Below, in pieces: positions 49,701 through 61,619 of a DNA stretch of 64,000 nt. Made by a program: the position numbers and the translations under genes. The notes below the pieces were generated by a model. It had not been told where the DNA came from and did no database searches. It saw only the letters and a list, made by a program, of their open reading frames with translations. Source of the DNA: Haemaphysalis longicornis (taxonomy: Eukaryota; Arthropoda; Arachnida; Ixodida; Ixodidae); the NCBI GenBank assembly GCA_013339765.2, contig JABSTR010001244.1:4278001-4342000 (forward strand), written 5' to 3'. How positions within the stretch are numbered: the stretch's first letter is position 1; every line of letters begins with the position of its first letter.

Positions 49701-52700
49701 ATCATGCTGTGATGCCGACGCTCAAGATGTTTTTCGTTGGAAATAACCACCTTTATCGACGTTTAGTAGCCCCCCGCTCAAGTACTTAGAAATTTCTCGC
49801 AAACTCTGGTCGTGTTCGCAGCCAAGTATTTTGCGCATAGAAGTGCGGCGTAATTCTTAATAGAAAGTACTGCAGAACATTGTTATGGTAATTCTGCATA
49901 TGATAAATTCCAACATACAAATATGAAGAGGACCGTCCCAATTAAACTAATGCATACATATGAATAACGAAAGCAGACTAAGTTCAACGTAGGCATCTTT
50001 GACGATCGTGTTCGCTGGCACAGGAGTTATGGGTGAACCACAATGTTTTGTGGTTTATTCTCACAAATGTATGCTGCTGATGCTAATTTCGATTTTCACA
50101 ATGGTCCATCTAAGCAAAGGTTTGAGTGGGGGAGTTAGCTCGACGCGCGCGCGCGCGTACACACGCGCACACACACAAAAAAATGCCCAAAGGCAGGAAC
50201 AAGCTGAAGAACAGTGCCCCGACGCAGTCTAAACGTGTGTTGGGTTTGGTTTTCTAGGAGAACACCAGGATGGGTACCACTGAAAGGGATTTTGCCTCAG
50301 TGACAAACCAGCAATGCATTCTGTTACGATGTCACTTCTTCAGGGACACAATTGATGCTTGTCGATTTGTTCCTTATTTTAGTGAAATATAACGCTTCAA
50401 AGCAGTTTTGAAATAGGTGTTTGAGTCAATTTCTTGATGACGAATATTCTGCTATAATAAGCGTTTTGCTTGGTGCCAACCATTTCGCTACAACTGTAGC
50501 ACCAAACTTTAGGACTGCAACAGGATGTCACGTTACCGAACTGTACGCCTAGTTCCACACTGATATTGGGAGGAGCAGTTGCATGATTGTAGTTGCGTGC
50601 AACAGTGCTGGAAGTGCTGCTCCGATTGCTCCAAGACAAAACTTCTGCTCCAAATGGTTGTCTTAAGGGATTTTTGCTCCAAACGTGCGCCGAAGGGGCA
50701 TTTCGAAAGCGTGTGGTAGCACTTCTAACTCTCTGGTGCAAAACCCAAACTGAAAATAAGGTTGTGTCTAGTGTCATCGTTATTTAAACATCAAAGTCAA
50801 ACCTGCTTGTAAACTGAGTTTGCTGCAATGTGTCTGGGCATCTGTAGACATGGCCTTCAATATCTGTGATCGTCCATGGCTTTTTTTATGGCTTTACGGC
50901 CGCCCTGGGGCATTGCCATGTTTGTCACAAAGAACATATGAACGGTTCTTTGTGGTGTGTTAACATTGTAGAGTTAGTCTTATTCGGCTTTGTCTTTTTC
51001 AAGACATTTTTCTGCAATCATTTTCTATTGCATGCTCCATCGGTCCAACTCCAACGTTGTTGTGGTGTACCCGAACTACATATACAGAAAAACCCAGAAG
51101 TTAAAATGTTCAATTTTTTTTAAAACGTGATGTAAGGATGACTGTGGTTTTGTGGCTTTTGCTCTAATTGTGTTTACCCTGTTTTAGTTTTTGGCTGCAA
51201 GTGGAAATGTACGTTTTAAAACAAAGACAGTTTAGTGATGTACCTCAAGTATTTTTATCCGAAAGTTGAAGGCAACAGAGATCTTGTTCTGATTTTTGAA
51301 ATGATGTGCCTACTGCATTTGATGGTTGGTTTTTACATGCAGCATGGTGCGTAATAAATATTCCAAACTTTAACGGTTTTCTTGTGAATTATATCCACCC
51401 TTATTATACTGGTATTGAAGCATATTTTGGCATCTGCTCCAAAGTGGCTTATGGCTGCTCCAAACTGGAATTTTGCCTGCTCCAACAGCTTCTCCAAGAA
51501 GTAAAATGCCACTTCTATCACTGTTGCTAGCAACTACGATTTACAGTTGAATTAAGTCATAGTGACTTCATTAAGTCCAGGTTCAGCTGTGTGTTGTGGG
51601 AAACAAAAGAAAACTGATCCGTCACTGTAGATTAGGTCAGGAAGTTGATTGAGTTGGTGTTGGTTCATTCTTTTCTAACCGCAAAAATGAAATTAATAAA
51701 GTTCGGTTTTTATTAACTGGAAAAAATGTCCACAGGGGTGTTTATTTGTTCTGTGTGCTTTACATTAAAATGGATATCTGTAGGAGCACACATTTTTGAG
51801 TTACCAGTGCTTTTAAGCAAACTAATGTACTGAAACTCAAGACACAGCAAAATTATCCCAGTAAAAGTTTTGGGGTCACATCATAGTTTGGCTCTAAGTT
51901 TATTACTGTGTAATAGTTAATGTGAGTTCAGAGGAAATATGTTGCAATGATTTCCAAATGATGGGGGGGGGGGGGTTTCTGCTTTATTTTTTCCTTTGCC
52001 CGAGTTTGATAGGTGCATTGCTGCTATTGCTGTGCCATTTGTGTGGGGCCTTCCTGTGGGATTGTTAGTGTAATGGGAGGGGATATGGTGTAATAATTTG
52101 AGGGATTAGGTTGTGTTTTCTTTTTTGCTCTTTTTTTGTGTTAGTTTGAGAGATGATTGTGGCTATGCTGTAGATTTGCAGCTTCAGGCACCATCAAGCT
52201 AGAATTGTAATTTTATATCAGGGTCTTATGCTAGAGAATAACTTTTTTTATTCATGCAGATTCAATGCAAAACTGGCGGGTTTTAACCATTTGCTACTGC
52301 AATTATTCAAAATGCCTTGATTGACAATTTCAGGGCCATTTTCATAGTGTTTGATGCCTGTGCTGCACGAGCATTTGAAATGGTGTTTGAGTTGAATGGC
52401 CTTCGAAATTTCAAATGCCATTCCATGTGGAAGAAGTTCCACTGACCTGCACAGCAATTGTCAAAGGTAGTTTGCGCGTCCACCCACCATGTTTTGGTAT
52501 CGGCGCTGCTGCCCAGTTTTGTTCTCGTAACTGGACAAAAAATTTAATCTTGGAGTTAAACTGGGTCAAAGAATACAATTATTAGTGATAAAATTGGCAA
52601 CAACCTACAAAGCACGCTCGAAATGGGCACTTCTATTTCTTTTTGCCCCTGCACCAACCATGTTGAGAGTACAACCTTGTGATCGTAGATCGAGTGATAG

Positions 52701-52950
52701 AAAACAAAAACAAGTGAAAAATTATTGAGGTCGTGCACTTTAAAAACCAGGTTTTACACGTAAATAATTGCTTTTATAATTATGGCACGCCGAAACTGCG
52801 CCTGAGAGTACAACCGTTTGTGTTTCAAAGGCCTTCGAGAACCTAAAAGGTCGTTGGTGGTGCTCCTTTGGCTCAAATGGCAATTCAACAAAATGCCCTT
52901 GAAAAACATCGTGTAGCAGCTAAAAGGTGGAATTTGAGTCAAATGGCATT
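46781..52950. other. Intergenic DNA without a supported gene
   Basis: It contains GC/AC microsatellites (50142-50180), a G-run (51963-51976), and CTGCTCCAAA clusters at about 50610-50690 and 51433-51500. 48180-49050 is more GC-rich and could hold a promoter or untranslated exon of the downstream gene. Short frames are not convincing. Confidence 0.4.
48746..49048 (+). promoter_or_regulatory. Possible promoter and untranslated first exon
   Basis: A full CRE-type TGACGTCA at 48746-48753 and two further tacgtca/tgtgacg half-sites occur within 45 nt. A donor-like aaaat|gtaagc at 49048 lies 300 nt downstream. It might be the start of the gene whose exon is at 56620. Speculative. Confidence 0.2.
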
Positions 52951-52962
52951 CTGTTCAAAGGC

Positions 52963-53210
52963 TTGATTTGATTTGATTGATTGTAGAATTTAACGCGCCG
53001 ACGCAACGCAGGCAATGAGGTGCGCCGTAGTGGAGGGCTCCAGATTAATTTTGACCACCTGGGGATTTTTAACGTGCGCCGAAATCTCGTACGCACGGGC
53101 GTTTTTGCTTTTCGCCTCCATCAGAAAAGCGGCTGTTGTGGCCGGGAATCAAACCCGCGACCTTGTGCTCAGCAGCACAACGCCTTAGCCACTGAGCCAC
53201 CGCGGCGGGT
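52963..53210 (-). mobile_element. Ruka-type tRNA-derived SINE, full-length copy
   Basis: Read on the minus strand it starts cccgccgcggtggctcagtg (box A, tRNA-like), then gcgggtttgattcccgg (box B), and ends in a GATT-rich tail. Near-perfect flanking duplication tgttcaaaggc / tgttcataggc. Tick SINEs of this kind are known as Ruka. Confidence 0.88.
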
Positions 53211-53221
53211 TGTTCATAGGC

Positions 53222-54886
53222 CTCCGAAACGCCCGTGTTGCAGGGATTGAGGCAAATCTATGGAAAGTGAAACCATCTCGCAATTATCTCAGGAAATGCC
53301 CTTTCAGAATCAGTTTCATATTTATTTACATTGATTGTGAAAATGCTACTTTTGAGGGAAATTTGTGTCTCATGTGAGAATGGAACGTGGTCAGAAGCAG
53401 TGGTTGCCTGCCACTGTTTCCCTCTCCCTCCAGAAAAGAAAGCACATTGGCATGTAGCGTCGCGCACGAGCATCTGCAACAATGACACAGCTGGGCGGGG
53501 CACGTTGCCTGGCTTGGTCTCACCAATGGCCACCTTGTACATTCTGTAAATAGATCGTTCACCATTCCTATCCATATCTCACCTCATCTGTTCTGCCGCC
53601 ACGTAATATCATCTGCGATCGCAGTGTATCAGCATATGGTTTCCGGAACCAGGGAGGGAACCATTGTAGAATCGGATGGACGCTTTCAGTGGTGATCTGA
53701 TTCTGCTTTGGTTGCATTTTAACAGTTATAGTTAATTCAGTTGGCTGAAAATATTGACAGGTCTCTTTTAGGGAAGTTTATTTTTGACTCCACATGGTAG
53801 TATCAGTACCATTTCCAGATCGATTACAACAGTCTCTGTTTTCGTTTGTGTGAGCGTATTCACGCAGCATTGGTAATTTGTGAGGTTTATGTGGTTCGAG
53901 GTAAACCTGTCTGTTCTGGCACATTTTCATTATAATTTTTGGGGCGGAATATTGATGTGTACTGCAGTACGTTGAGAGACTTTAGTTGCTGAACAACCTT
54001 TTCTGCATGACGGCTCCCCCTGTGTGAAAGAGCACGGCCCCTATTCCAGCACGCCGCATTTTAGTTCCCCCATCAGGGCTTCTGACAACTAAAGCATAAT
54101 GAACTGGAACTAAACTCCGGCTAGTGTTTGCAGCCAAGTTGCGTTTTTCAACTCCGAGCGAAATTGTCGTCCTCGCGTGCCTGTCTGCGGATTCTTCTGC
54201 TATGTTTAATAGCAAAGTGGGTTGTTAACGAGGCTTTTACATTACACAAGAAGAATTTTTGGCCACCAGTGAGGGAGAACTATCAGATTTTGTCAGGGGA
54301 CCACCCAAAAACGCTTCTCCATGTGTAGAGTAGTTCACCACATGGTGCGGATAGTACGACTGTTAAAATGTGGGTACCTGAAAAGATGTTCTGTGCAACT
54401 TATTTATCTTCTAGGACATATTTTAAAATAGTTTGTTTAAAATTTATATTTTGAATTTCGTTTGCTGTCACCTGAGTTTTGAATGTCCAGAAAAATTTTG
54501 ATTTGGAAATTAATATTGAAGGTATTATTTATTCAATCATCTAAAATTGATTGCTCTGCAATATATGCTGAACCAACAATTTTCAACAAAATGTTTTTTC
54601 TAGACTTCTGAAAAATGGTCAATGTTCCTTGTGGAAGTTAAAGAAGGCGAAAGAAGGATTAGGTTAGCAAGTTTCTGAAAGGTGCTGAGCTTTTGCTGTG
54701 GTTTTGGTCGTCCCTCCGTCCTTTTTTTTGAAGCTGTTTTTGGGGTTTAAATATCCACATGACATATATTTAGTTTAGCCACATCTTCAATTTAACCACA
54801 ATTTCTTGCAAACATGCCCCCCGAGAAAAGTATCAATTAGCTTTATTTCAGGTACATGCAACTGCAGTGGGGCAGTGAAAATTTAA
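53222..54886. other. Unassigned AT-rich DNA
   Basis: Short frames only. I see no repeat boundary or exon that I can support. Confidence 0.35.
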
Positions 54887-56435
54887 AGGAGTACTGACAC
54901 GAAATTTCTCGCTTTCAGTTTTTATGCTGTAAAGAATACCTATTGGCCCAGTAATTACGAAAATCGAACCGAAAGCCGTCAGCCGCCAACACAGAATTAA
55001 TTATAACACGTTTATTGCAACCAATTTCAAATTTGGTCGCCGCGCGGGAAAATTGCCGTTCGAAGGCAAGCCTGCAAGCGGGCCAGCCTTACGTCACGGT
55101 CTCACCCGTGACGTCAGGGACGTTTTTCTTTCCTCCATGCGTTTGCCGCATCGTCTGCTACGATTTCACATGGTCTGCGACTCGCCCGCGCAGTCGACAT
55201 GTCGTCTGAATCGTCAGACTCGGATGAGTCACTGCCACCCGACAGACACAACAACTTTATTTGGCCAGGCGATTAGGCCGGCGATGTCTTCGCCGTCGTC
55301 CGTTTTTAATATCACTGCGGCTCGAACCGGCGCAGACCGTGATAGCAACAGCTTGTCGCCACTCTTCTAATCAATCTGATCACGAAAAAGAAGCTCCACA
55401 TGCGAGAAAGTAGATGTTAGTGTGTTGAAAATTGTGCTAGGAGTTGTTATCAGCGCTGAATTTAAAAGTGGCGTTCAGATATTTGCCGCGATGGTAGGCC
55501 TACGCTGGCCGGCAGCGGAGGTTCGGCGCTCCGACCCAGCACTGCTGGCACCACGGTGCGGCGAGCGGCCGAAAGATGGCGCCACCTGCGCGCTAGAATC
55601 AAAACAGGCCGCGGCAGATGTCTTGGTCGCTGGAACGGAAATTATTGCCAAAATAAAGCTTCATATGCGAAAAAGGGGATGATAGTGTGGTGAAAAGTTG
55701 TGTAAGGGATGGTCATTCGCAGTTGTACAGATACCATGGCGATCAAATAGTCGCCACGATACTAAGTTCCCAACACCCAAGGTGACCCGTGCAACCCCGA
55801 GCCCGCTGGCTTGGGCGACAGTTCTTGCGGCCGCAGGCGCGCACGAACTCAGTCCACGTTTAGCGCTGCATGTCGTCGCGTGGAAAATAATGCATCTTGG
55901 CGTCGTCGTCGATTTGCTCGGACAGGCTTCCACGAGCAGTACTTCGTTTACCGCGAGCTTGCCATAGCACAACTTGGGCGAGCTCGGCGACGCGCACCGC
56001 CGCGTCGCCGCGGTGCCCGTCGACATCGCGCAGTTTTCGGCACCAGTGCCGAACACCATGCGCCGGCAACGAACTGAAGAGCAAAGACGTCGAACACGCA
56101 ACGTTTACAAGCGTTGCTCACACAGCTACGCCCACGTCTCCTGCCCAAACGAATACCACCGACAACAGCAGCGCAGGATATCGTTTCCGATTCTGAAAAC
56201 GACTATATGACGTCACCCTGAACCGGCCAGAGACGCAGGCCAATGTTTCGTCACGCCGAAAGCGATTGCGCTAGTGCTGCCGATTTGTGGAAGCTCGCGG
56301 CCTGGAGAATAAAAATCGATTTTAGATGTGATTCCGGCCTCGGATCGCTGCAAAAATTTCTGTGAGGCATCTGTACAAACTACTGAAGCCAATTATATCA
56401 TTTTTTAGGTATCAAAATTTGGTGTCAGTACTCCT
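54887..56435. mobile_element. 1.55-kb TTAA-flanked inverted-repeat element
   Basis: TTAA at 54883-54886 and 56436-56439 bounds ends aggagtactgacacgaaatt / aatttggtgtcagtactcct, inverted with one mismatch. The interior is GC-rich with many overlapping frames but no transposase motif. TTAA suggests a piggyBac- or Kolobok-type MITE. Confidence 0.8.
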
Positions 56436-56619
56436 TTAAGATGTGTTTGGTGTTTGAAATTACTGAAGTGCTAAGCCACCAAGTTTTGGCTGCTGGAAGA
56501 CAGTTGTATTTGAAAGAGTCTGTGAAGTCCGAGGTTACTCCATCTCTAAAAGCGGAGTTATCACGGTCACACTTGCTGCAGTGTCTGATTTTTGTCTTGC
56601 TGCGTTCCTTCTTCTTTAG

Positions 56620-57266
56620 ATGACAACATGGACACCGACGCAAGCATTACTGAAGTCCCCAACGGTGAAGTTGGCGTATGTATCAAAGCTGGGCCAAGTA
56701 AGCAGCCGGACGATGATGCAGAGTCCACAGCCGACAATGTGGATAGCACCACTGACTCGCCAAAAGCGGGCAGTATCACTAATGGCTGCCCCGATGCGGA
56801 CTCTAAGGCCGACGACGTTGTTACCACAAAGTCCGTCAACGGCACGAGTGAAGTGAATGCAGGGGGGGACGATGGGTCGTGTCTGGACAAGCCGTTGTCG
56901 GAGGCGGATGCCTCGAGTGTGGTGGAGGACAGTTCCAAGGGGAACAGTGAGGTGGCGGAGTGTGGGGGGGACAGCCAGCAGGACTCGATAGCCGATGAGG
57001 ACGGGGAGAAGGCCGAACCCATGGAGGCTACCGGTGAGGATGCGCAGCTTCCTCCCGGAGGCCAGAGTTCCGAACCCGTCAAGAACAAGGAAGCCAATTC
57101 CGAGGAGTCCACGCCATCCTCCACTCCGGGCAGGAAGTCCAAGAAGAAATCCAAGAAGGTCTCCAAGCTGTCCATCATGCACGCCATTGCCAAGAGGCTG
57201 TCGGGCCAGGCCAAGGGCGGGGAGGCCCAAAACACCACCAAGGCGGAACCACCCAGGGCTGACGGG
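56620..57266 (+). CDS. Coding exon of an unrecognised acidic/lysine-rich protein
   Basis: A strong acceptor (gttccttcttctttag) and donor (ggg|gtacgt) bound an open frame. Translation may start inside at ATG 56628 (gacaacATGG, a strong initiation context), giving 213 codons that end in phase 0 at the donor. Alternatively, the exon is internal, entered in phase 1. The protein begins MDTDASITEVPNGEVG, is rich in Asp, Glu, Ser and Gly for about 165 residues, then has a basic patch GRKSKKKSKKVSK that could be a nuclear localisation signal, and KLSIMHAIAKRLSGQAK, a possible amphipathic helix. It is probably disordered. I do not recognise the family. Downstream exons were not found. The third-position GC and lack of stops support real coding, unlike its neighbours. 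Confidence 0.6.
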
Positions 57267-60200
57267 GTACGTATTTCCCTCGTGATGGCACCGCATAGAG
57301 ATGCGTTTTCTGAGCTCCTTTAATGCCTGACTTCATTGCTGTGTTGCCGTGTGTGTGGCCTCATTTGTCTGGTGACAGGTTGCAAGCTGACAAGGTTTCT
57401 GGAAAAAGAACATTGTTTTCATCTGAGATCACATAATAGCAGATACTGCACTAAAGGGAACATGAAGGAAGTTGTAAGCACTGTCTAGTAGTGGCGCGTT
57501 GGAATAGGGCAGTTTCAGACTTGAATATCGCACGCTTATCATTTTGTTATGCTGTATTTTTGTGCAAATAATCCACCCCTGCATGTAGCCAGCTCCCCCA
57601 TGTTATACCCATAGAGAAAAACAAAAAAAAAAATGAAAATTGCTGGGGAACCTGTTGGCGTGCTTGTGTAGTTGACTGCACTGAACCTACATAGATACTG
57701 GTATTGTATCGAGCATTGAAGCTTTTCCTATTTTGAGACATGGTGCGAGTCACTCTGACAGCCCCGACAAACACCAGGTAGACTGATGGCTTCCCTTGGC
57801 CTGCTGTAAAGCCTTAGAGTCGCGGATGCTCGTGGAAAGGCAATGGGCTCGTACCAGTTTTTATTTTGTACCGTGGCAGCACTGAACACCACACATGCTA
57901 TACTCGGTGACAACTTAAGAACGGCATCGGCAGTTGCCGCTGTGCCTTATCACCGTAGCCGGATGTTTCTCCGCGCGGCGCAAGTAGGGCGTTACTGGGA
58001 ATATTTTGAACATGGCGTGAGCCGTTCCGTGATTTTTTGGACTTAATATGCTTATAAACGACTCCGGTGACGTCAAACAAACCGCGTGAGACAAGGCAGA
58101 CGATATCACGCATTCATAGCAAACCCCTTTCAAAACGCGCGCGCACTGACGTCACGGGTCCGGCGCTTTGGCGGAGTGATACACTACATGAGGTGGTGCC
58201 GTTCTTGAGTTGTAACCGAGTATAGCGGCTTATCTTGGTGCGTTATGGTGCCACAGAGTCATGCGTGCTCATAGAGCCACAAGATGCTGCACTCGTTTTG
58301 TGTTCTTTTTCTTTTTTGTTTCTGCTCTTTGCACGTTTGCATTCGAGAGCTGCGTTCCATGCTCACACGCAGAATTTGGGGGTCATCCACTGCGCACAAC
58401 ACCGCTTTATTGCCTCATGGGGCGCATGAGGCTTGCGTCTTATACATCCTTCCCCCTTCCCATATTCCCAACACAATGGACCTTGTTATGCAACCTTTCA
58501 GTTTTCATCGAAATGAATGAATTTATTGTTACAAGCTATACAAAGGAAAGTTCACCAGCAGGTGTAGTTTGCCTCACCTAAGGGGGTATTGTGCAGTTAC
58601 GTTATGTTTACTCAGCCAAAGTGTGTAGTGGTCATCAAAGTTTTTAATTTTCTGACCCTGGGGCAGGAACAGCACATCACCCCCTTTTCAATCACAAAAA
58701 GTGCAGCCAAAACTGATACGTTGCATGTGGCAGAGCGCATCTGTCGAGCTCATCACTTGCAGATAGCTGCTCAGTTGTAAGACGCTGGAACCCAGCTTGC
58801 TTGTGCCACGGGGCAGCGCTTGTCACCCGATTCTTCTTGGCTATCTCACTTCCGCATGCCAGCATGTGACTGGAATTGCAAACGCACTTGCAATGAGTAT
58901 GGTAACATTAGATCCAAGACAGCAGTAAAACTTCCTTTTTGCTCTTGGCAGTAAGTCAGCTGGAATGAAGTAGGAAAAACTGAGGGGGGCTCAAGGGTGC
59001 ATGTATCGCAGCAAGCGTTATGGTGAAGCTGCTCGTCACGGCAAAATTGCATATTACCTGAAAGCCAACTTTGCTTGTACAATTTATCAGTCATTGGTGT
59101 GAGTTTTACCTGCAAGAATACTGTGTGTAATCGTATTTTTCATATTATGATATGTTGTTTATAGTTACAGACTTCCAGATGGCCGCAGTAAATGCAATTA
59201 AGAAAAAAAAGCAAATGCATATTTTTATTTCAACATTCAGCAATGTGTCGTACAGGAATTGAATATTGATATGCATCAAATATGAATAAAACAAGAAGAT
59301 TCATTTGATCCATATTCTTGTTCTTCTAATTACCAAAATTTAAAATATTTGCACATGCCTGCCTTATTAATTTGTTAGATGTTTGTGGACTGTAATGTTT
59401 GAAAGTGCTGTTTTTTTTGCACCCATGTTTTTTGCAATTTTCATGACATCTGCTGTGTCAAAAGTCCGCAGAACATAGTTTAGCTCTGAGTGCAAGGGGT
59501 TTTTTGTCTTGCACAAATTGTGCCTAAACAGGAGCCCACATGTGCAGGAAGCTGGTGAAAGTAAAGTTCAATTGCGCAGACACTGTGAAATGCAATGGCA
59601 CTGCAATAGTTTAGCTTGTAATGCATCTGCTGTTTTCTCAAGACTTCTGAATAGCGGGATTAATTTAGGTTTCAAAAGCTCCAGCCAATTATTGCTTTCA
59701 AACCTTTAAATACTGGTTCGGGGTATTGAAACGACTGCTTTGAGCCAATAAAAATGCCGCTAACACACCAATTTTATTTCAGACTCTAAAAAATAATTGA
59801 TACATATTAAGGAAAACATATGAAGCCATGGCGACTCCCTAGCCATTTTCGGGGGATCTCTGTGACATCATAGAATCTTGTTTGACCATTTGATGGCGAC
59901 CGACCTAAGCCACCACCAAGAAATGTCACTGGGCAGATTGTACAGCCGGCGAACTTTTTAATATCGCCGGAATGTCGGCTGGCGTGTGGGTCAGTGCCTT
60001 ATCACAGTAGAACGGGGCGAAACGAGTGAGAATAGATCGCACAGTTCGCATGCGCAGAACCGTACCGCCAGTGCAACCTAGAGTTCCATAGTAATGTGCA
60101 CTAGAGGGAAATCTGGCGCCACTGTCTAGGCGATCTGCGCTTCAGCGAGTGTTCTGTCATTTACCACCAGGCAGGCATGTTCACTTGTTCTTGGCATGGC

Positions 60201-60550
60201 TCACGAACAGGCTGGAAAGTTGCCTCTGGCTGTAGAAAAGCAGCAGTGTTACTGCAGATGATTAATCGAATTTGTCTTGTTATTATAAAATTAAAGCTCC
60301 AACATGATTTATTTGTCAGGGATTATTTAGAGGCTTCATGCAAGGTGAACAAGAAAAAGTTGTTGCCCTTTTTTTATTAATTTTGGCTTCGAGACAAAAT
60401 AAGCCTCGTGGCTAGCCAAGCCAAGTAGGTGAGGAATGTCGCTAACTGCAATGGCGGTGCTCACAACAGCCCACGATTGCAGTGCCAGATTTCTCTCTAG
60501 TATATATTAATACGAAATTCTATGGGTGCAACACTCGTTTGCTACACTGT
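57267..60550. other. Intron or intergenic DNA, no exon supported
   Basis: Holds a repeat edge near 57540-57620 related to 33650, and an imperfect inverted pair: ccatagtaatgtgcactaga (about 60088) with the complement of tctctctagtatatattaat (about 60491). No next exon in phase 0 could be identified. Confidence 0.35.
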
Positions 60551-60554
60551 TTCC

Positions 60555-60695
60555 ACAATCACAACACAACCCCTTTCCTCTCGTAATCAACCGTCTATCT
60601 TCGTTGCTGTGTGGTGGCAGCAATTTCTCGTGCACTTTGTTCACGGTAATGAAGATATGCGGCTGATTACAGGCGGAAAGGGGTTGTGTTGCACT
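60555..60695. repeat. Inverted repeat, ~30-bp arms
   Basis: acaacacaacccctttcc (about 60561) pairs with ggaaaggggttgtgttgc (about 60675), and the arms extend to gtaatc / gattac. The loop is about 75 nt. Could be a solo hairpin or a small MITE. Confidence 0.65.
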
Positions 60696-60981
60696 TGTGG
60701 GAACAGCCAGCAGACGACGATTGCACTGGCAGCTTCATTCTGCTCATGTTCTCGCTCGTTTCACCATTTTTTCTCCTGATAAGGCGCCGACCCACCTGCC
60801 GGTCGACGCTCCCGCAATACTATTTGAAAATTCATCGGCTGTACGTGGGCCTCCAGTTCCGTCTGATTGTGTCACTCGAATGCAGCCAACACGCTGGTAG
60901 CTGTGTTTTTAGTGCTGGCGCACATGACGTCACTGCTGCCCATGGCGTCACTGTAGCTCTTCCTTGGTTAAACATTGGCAT

Positions 60982-61471
60982 GGCTTGCACCAGTGGTGCC
61001 AGGCTGGAGAAACAGCAGCGCTGGCGGCCCCTCTCCGTTTGCGGGAGACCCTGCTGTTGCACCTCGCGTGGACCTCCAAACTCGCCGCTGAAAGTTCTCC
61101 ATGACTGGCAGGCCCGGATCGCTTTGTGCGCAGGCTTTCACATCTCTCCCAAAGCGGAGCATGTTAGCACGCGCTAGAACCTGCGGCAAACGGCTTCGTG
61201 AACTCCGCGTCTGTGCTCCTCACGTCAGGCGCAAACGCACATGAACCAGTGAGGAGGACAGCACGCGAGGACCACGCCTTGAGCGCTGGGCCGACTGTTC
61301 TCGAAGGTTGACCTGGCCAACATTGGGCGCTCCTCTTGGTGCAAGCCCAGGCAAGGCTTGGAAGACGCCGGGCGCTCCTCACCAGGTGCACGTTCATATG
61401 TGCTCGGCCTGGCTGAGTTTTCTGGTAAAGCTCCGCGGCAGAACTAAGGGCTTAGACAGCTCTGCTGTTAA
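60982..61471. repeat. Unclassified dispersed repeat, copy 2
   Basis: It starts gcttgcaccagtggtgccag and ends acagctctgctgttaa, matching the copy at 42648-43217 at both ends with a diverged middle. Could be an LTR or a composite SINE; the class is not determined. Confidence 0.5.
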
Positions 61472-61619
61472 GGAACATCTTTCGTGGCTGGGATGGGGAT
61501 CAGTGGGTTACGAAAGACATCATCAACAGCAGCCTACTAGGTCCACTGCAAAGCGAAGGCCTCTCCCATTGACCTACAACCACTCCTGCCCCGTGACACT
61601 TGAGTCCATGCTTTGCCTC

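Noticed and set aside
53140..53210. tRNA gene candidate on the minus strand (box A and box B present)
   Set aside because: It continues into the SINE body with a tail and flanking duplication; it is the tRNA-derived head of a Ruka-type SINE.
55661..56101. 146-residue minus-strand frame inside the TTAA element
   Set aside because: Many frames are open here in GC-rich DNA on both strands and no transposase motif is present.
56567..57296. Long minus-strand frames over 56567-57296 (224 and 226 residues)
   Set aside because: They are antisense shadows of the plus-strand exon, caused by its codon bias and lack of stops; no splice or initiation context supports them.
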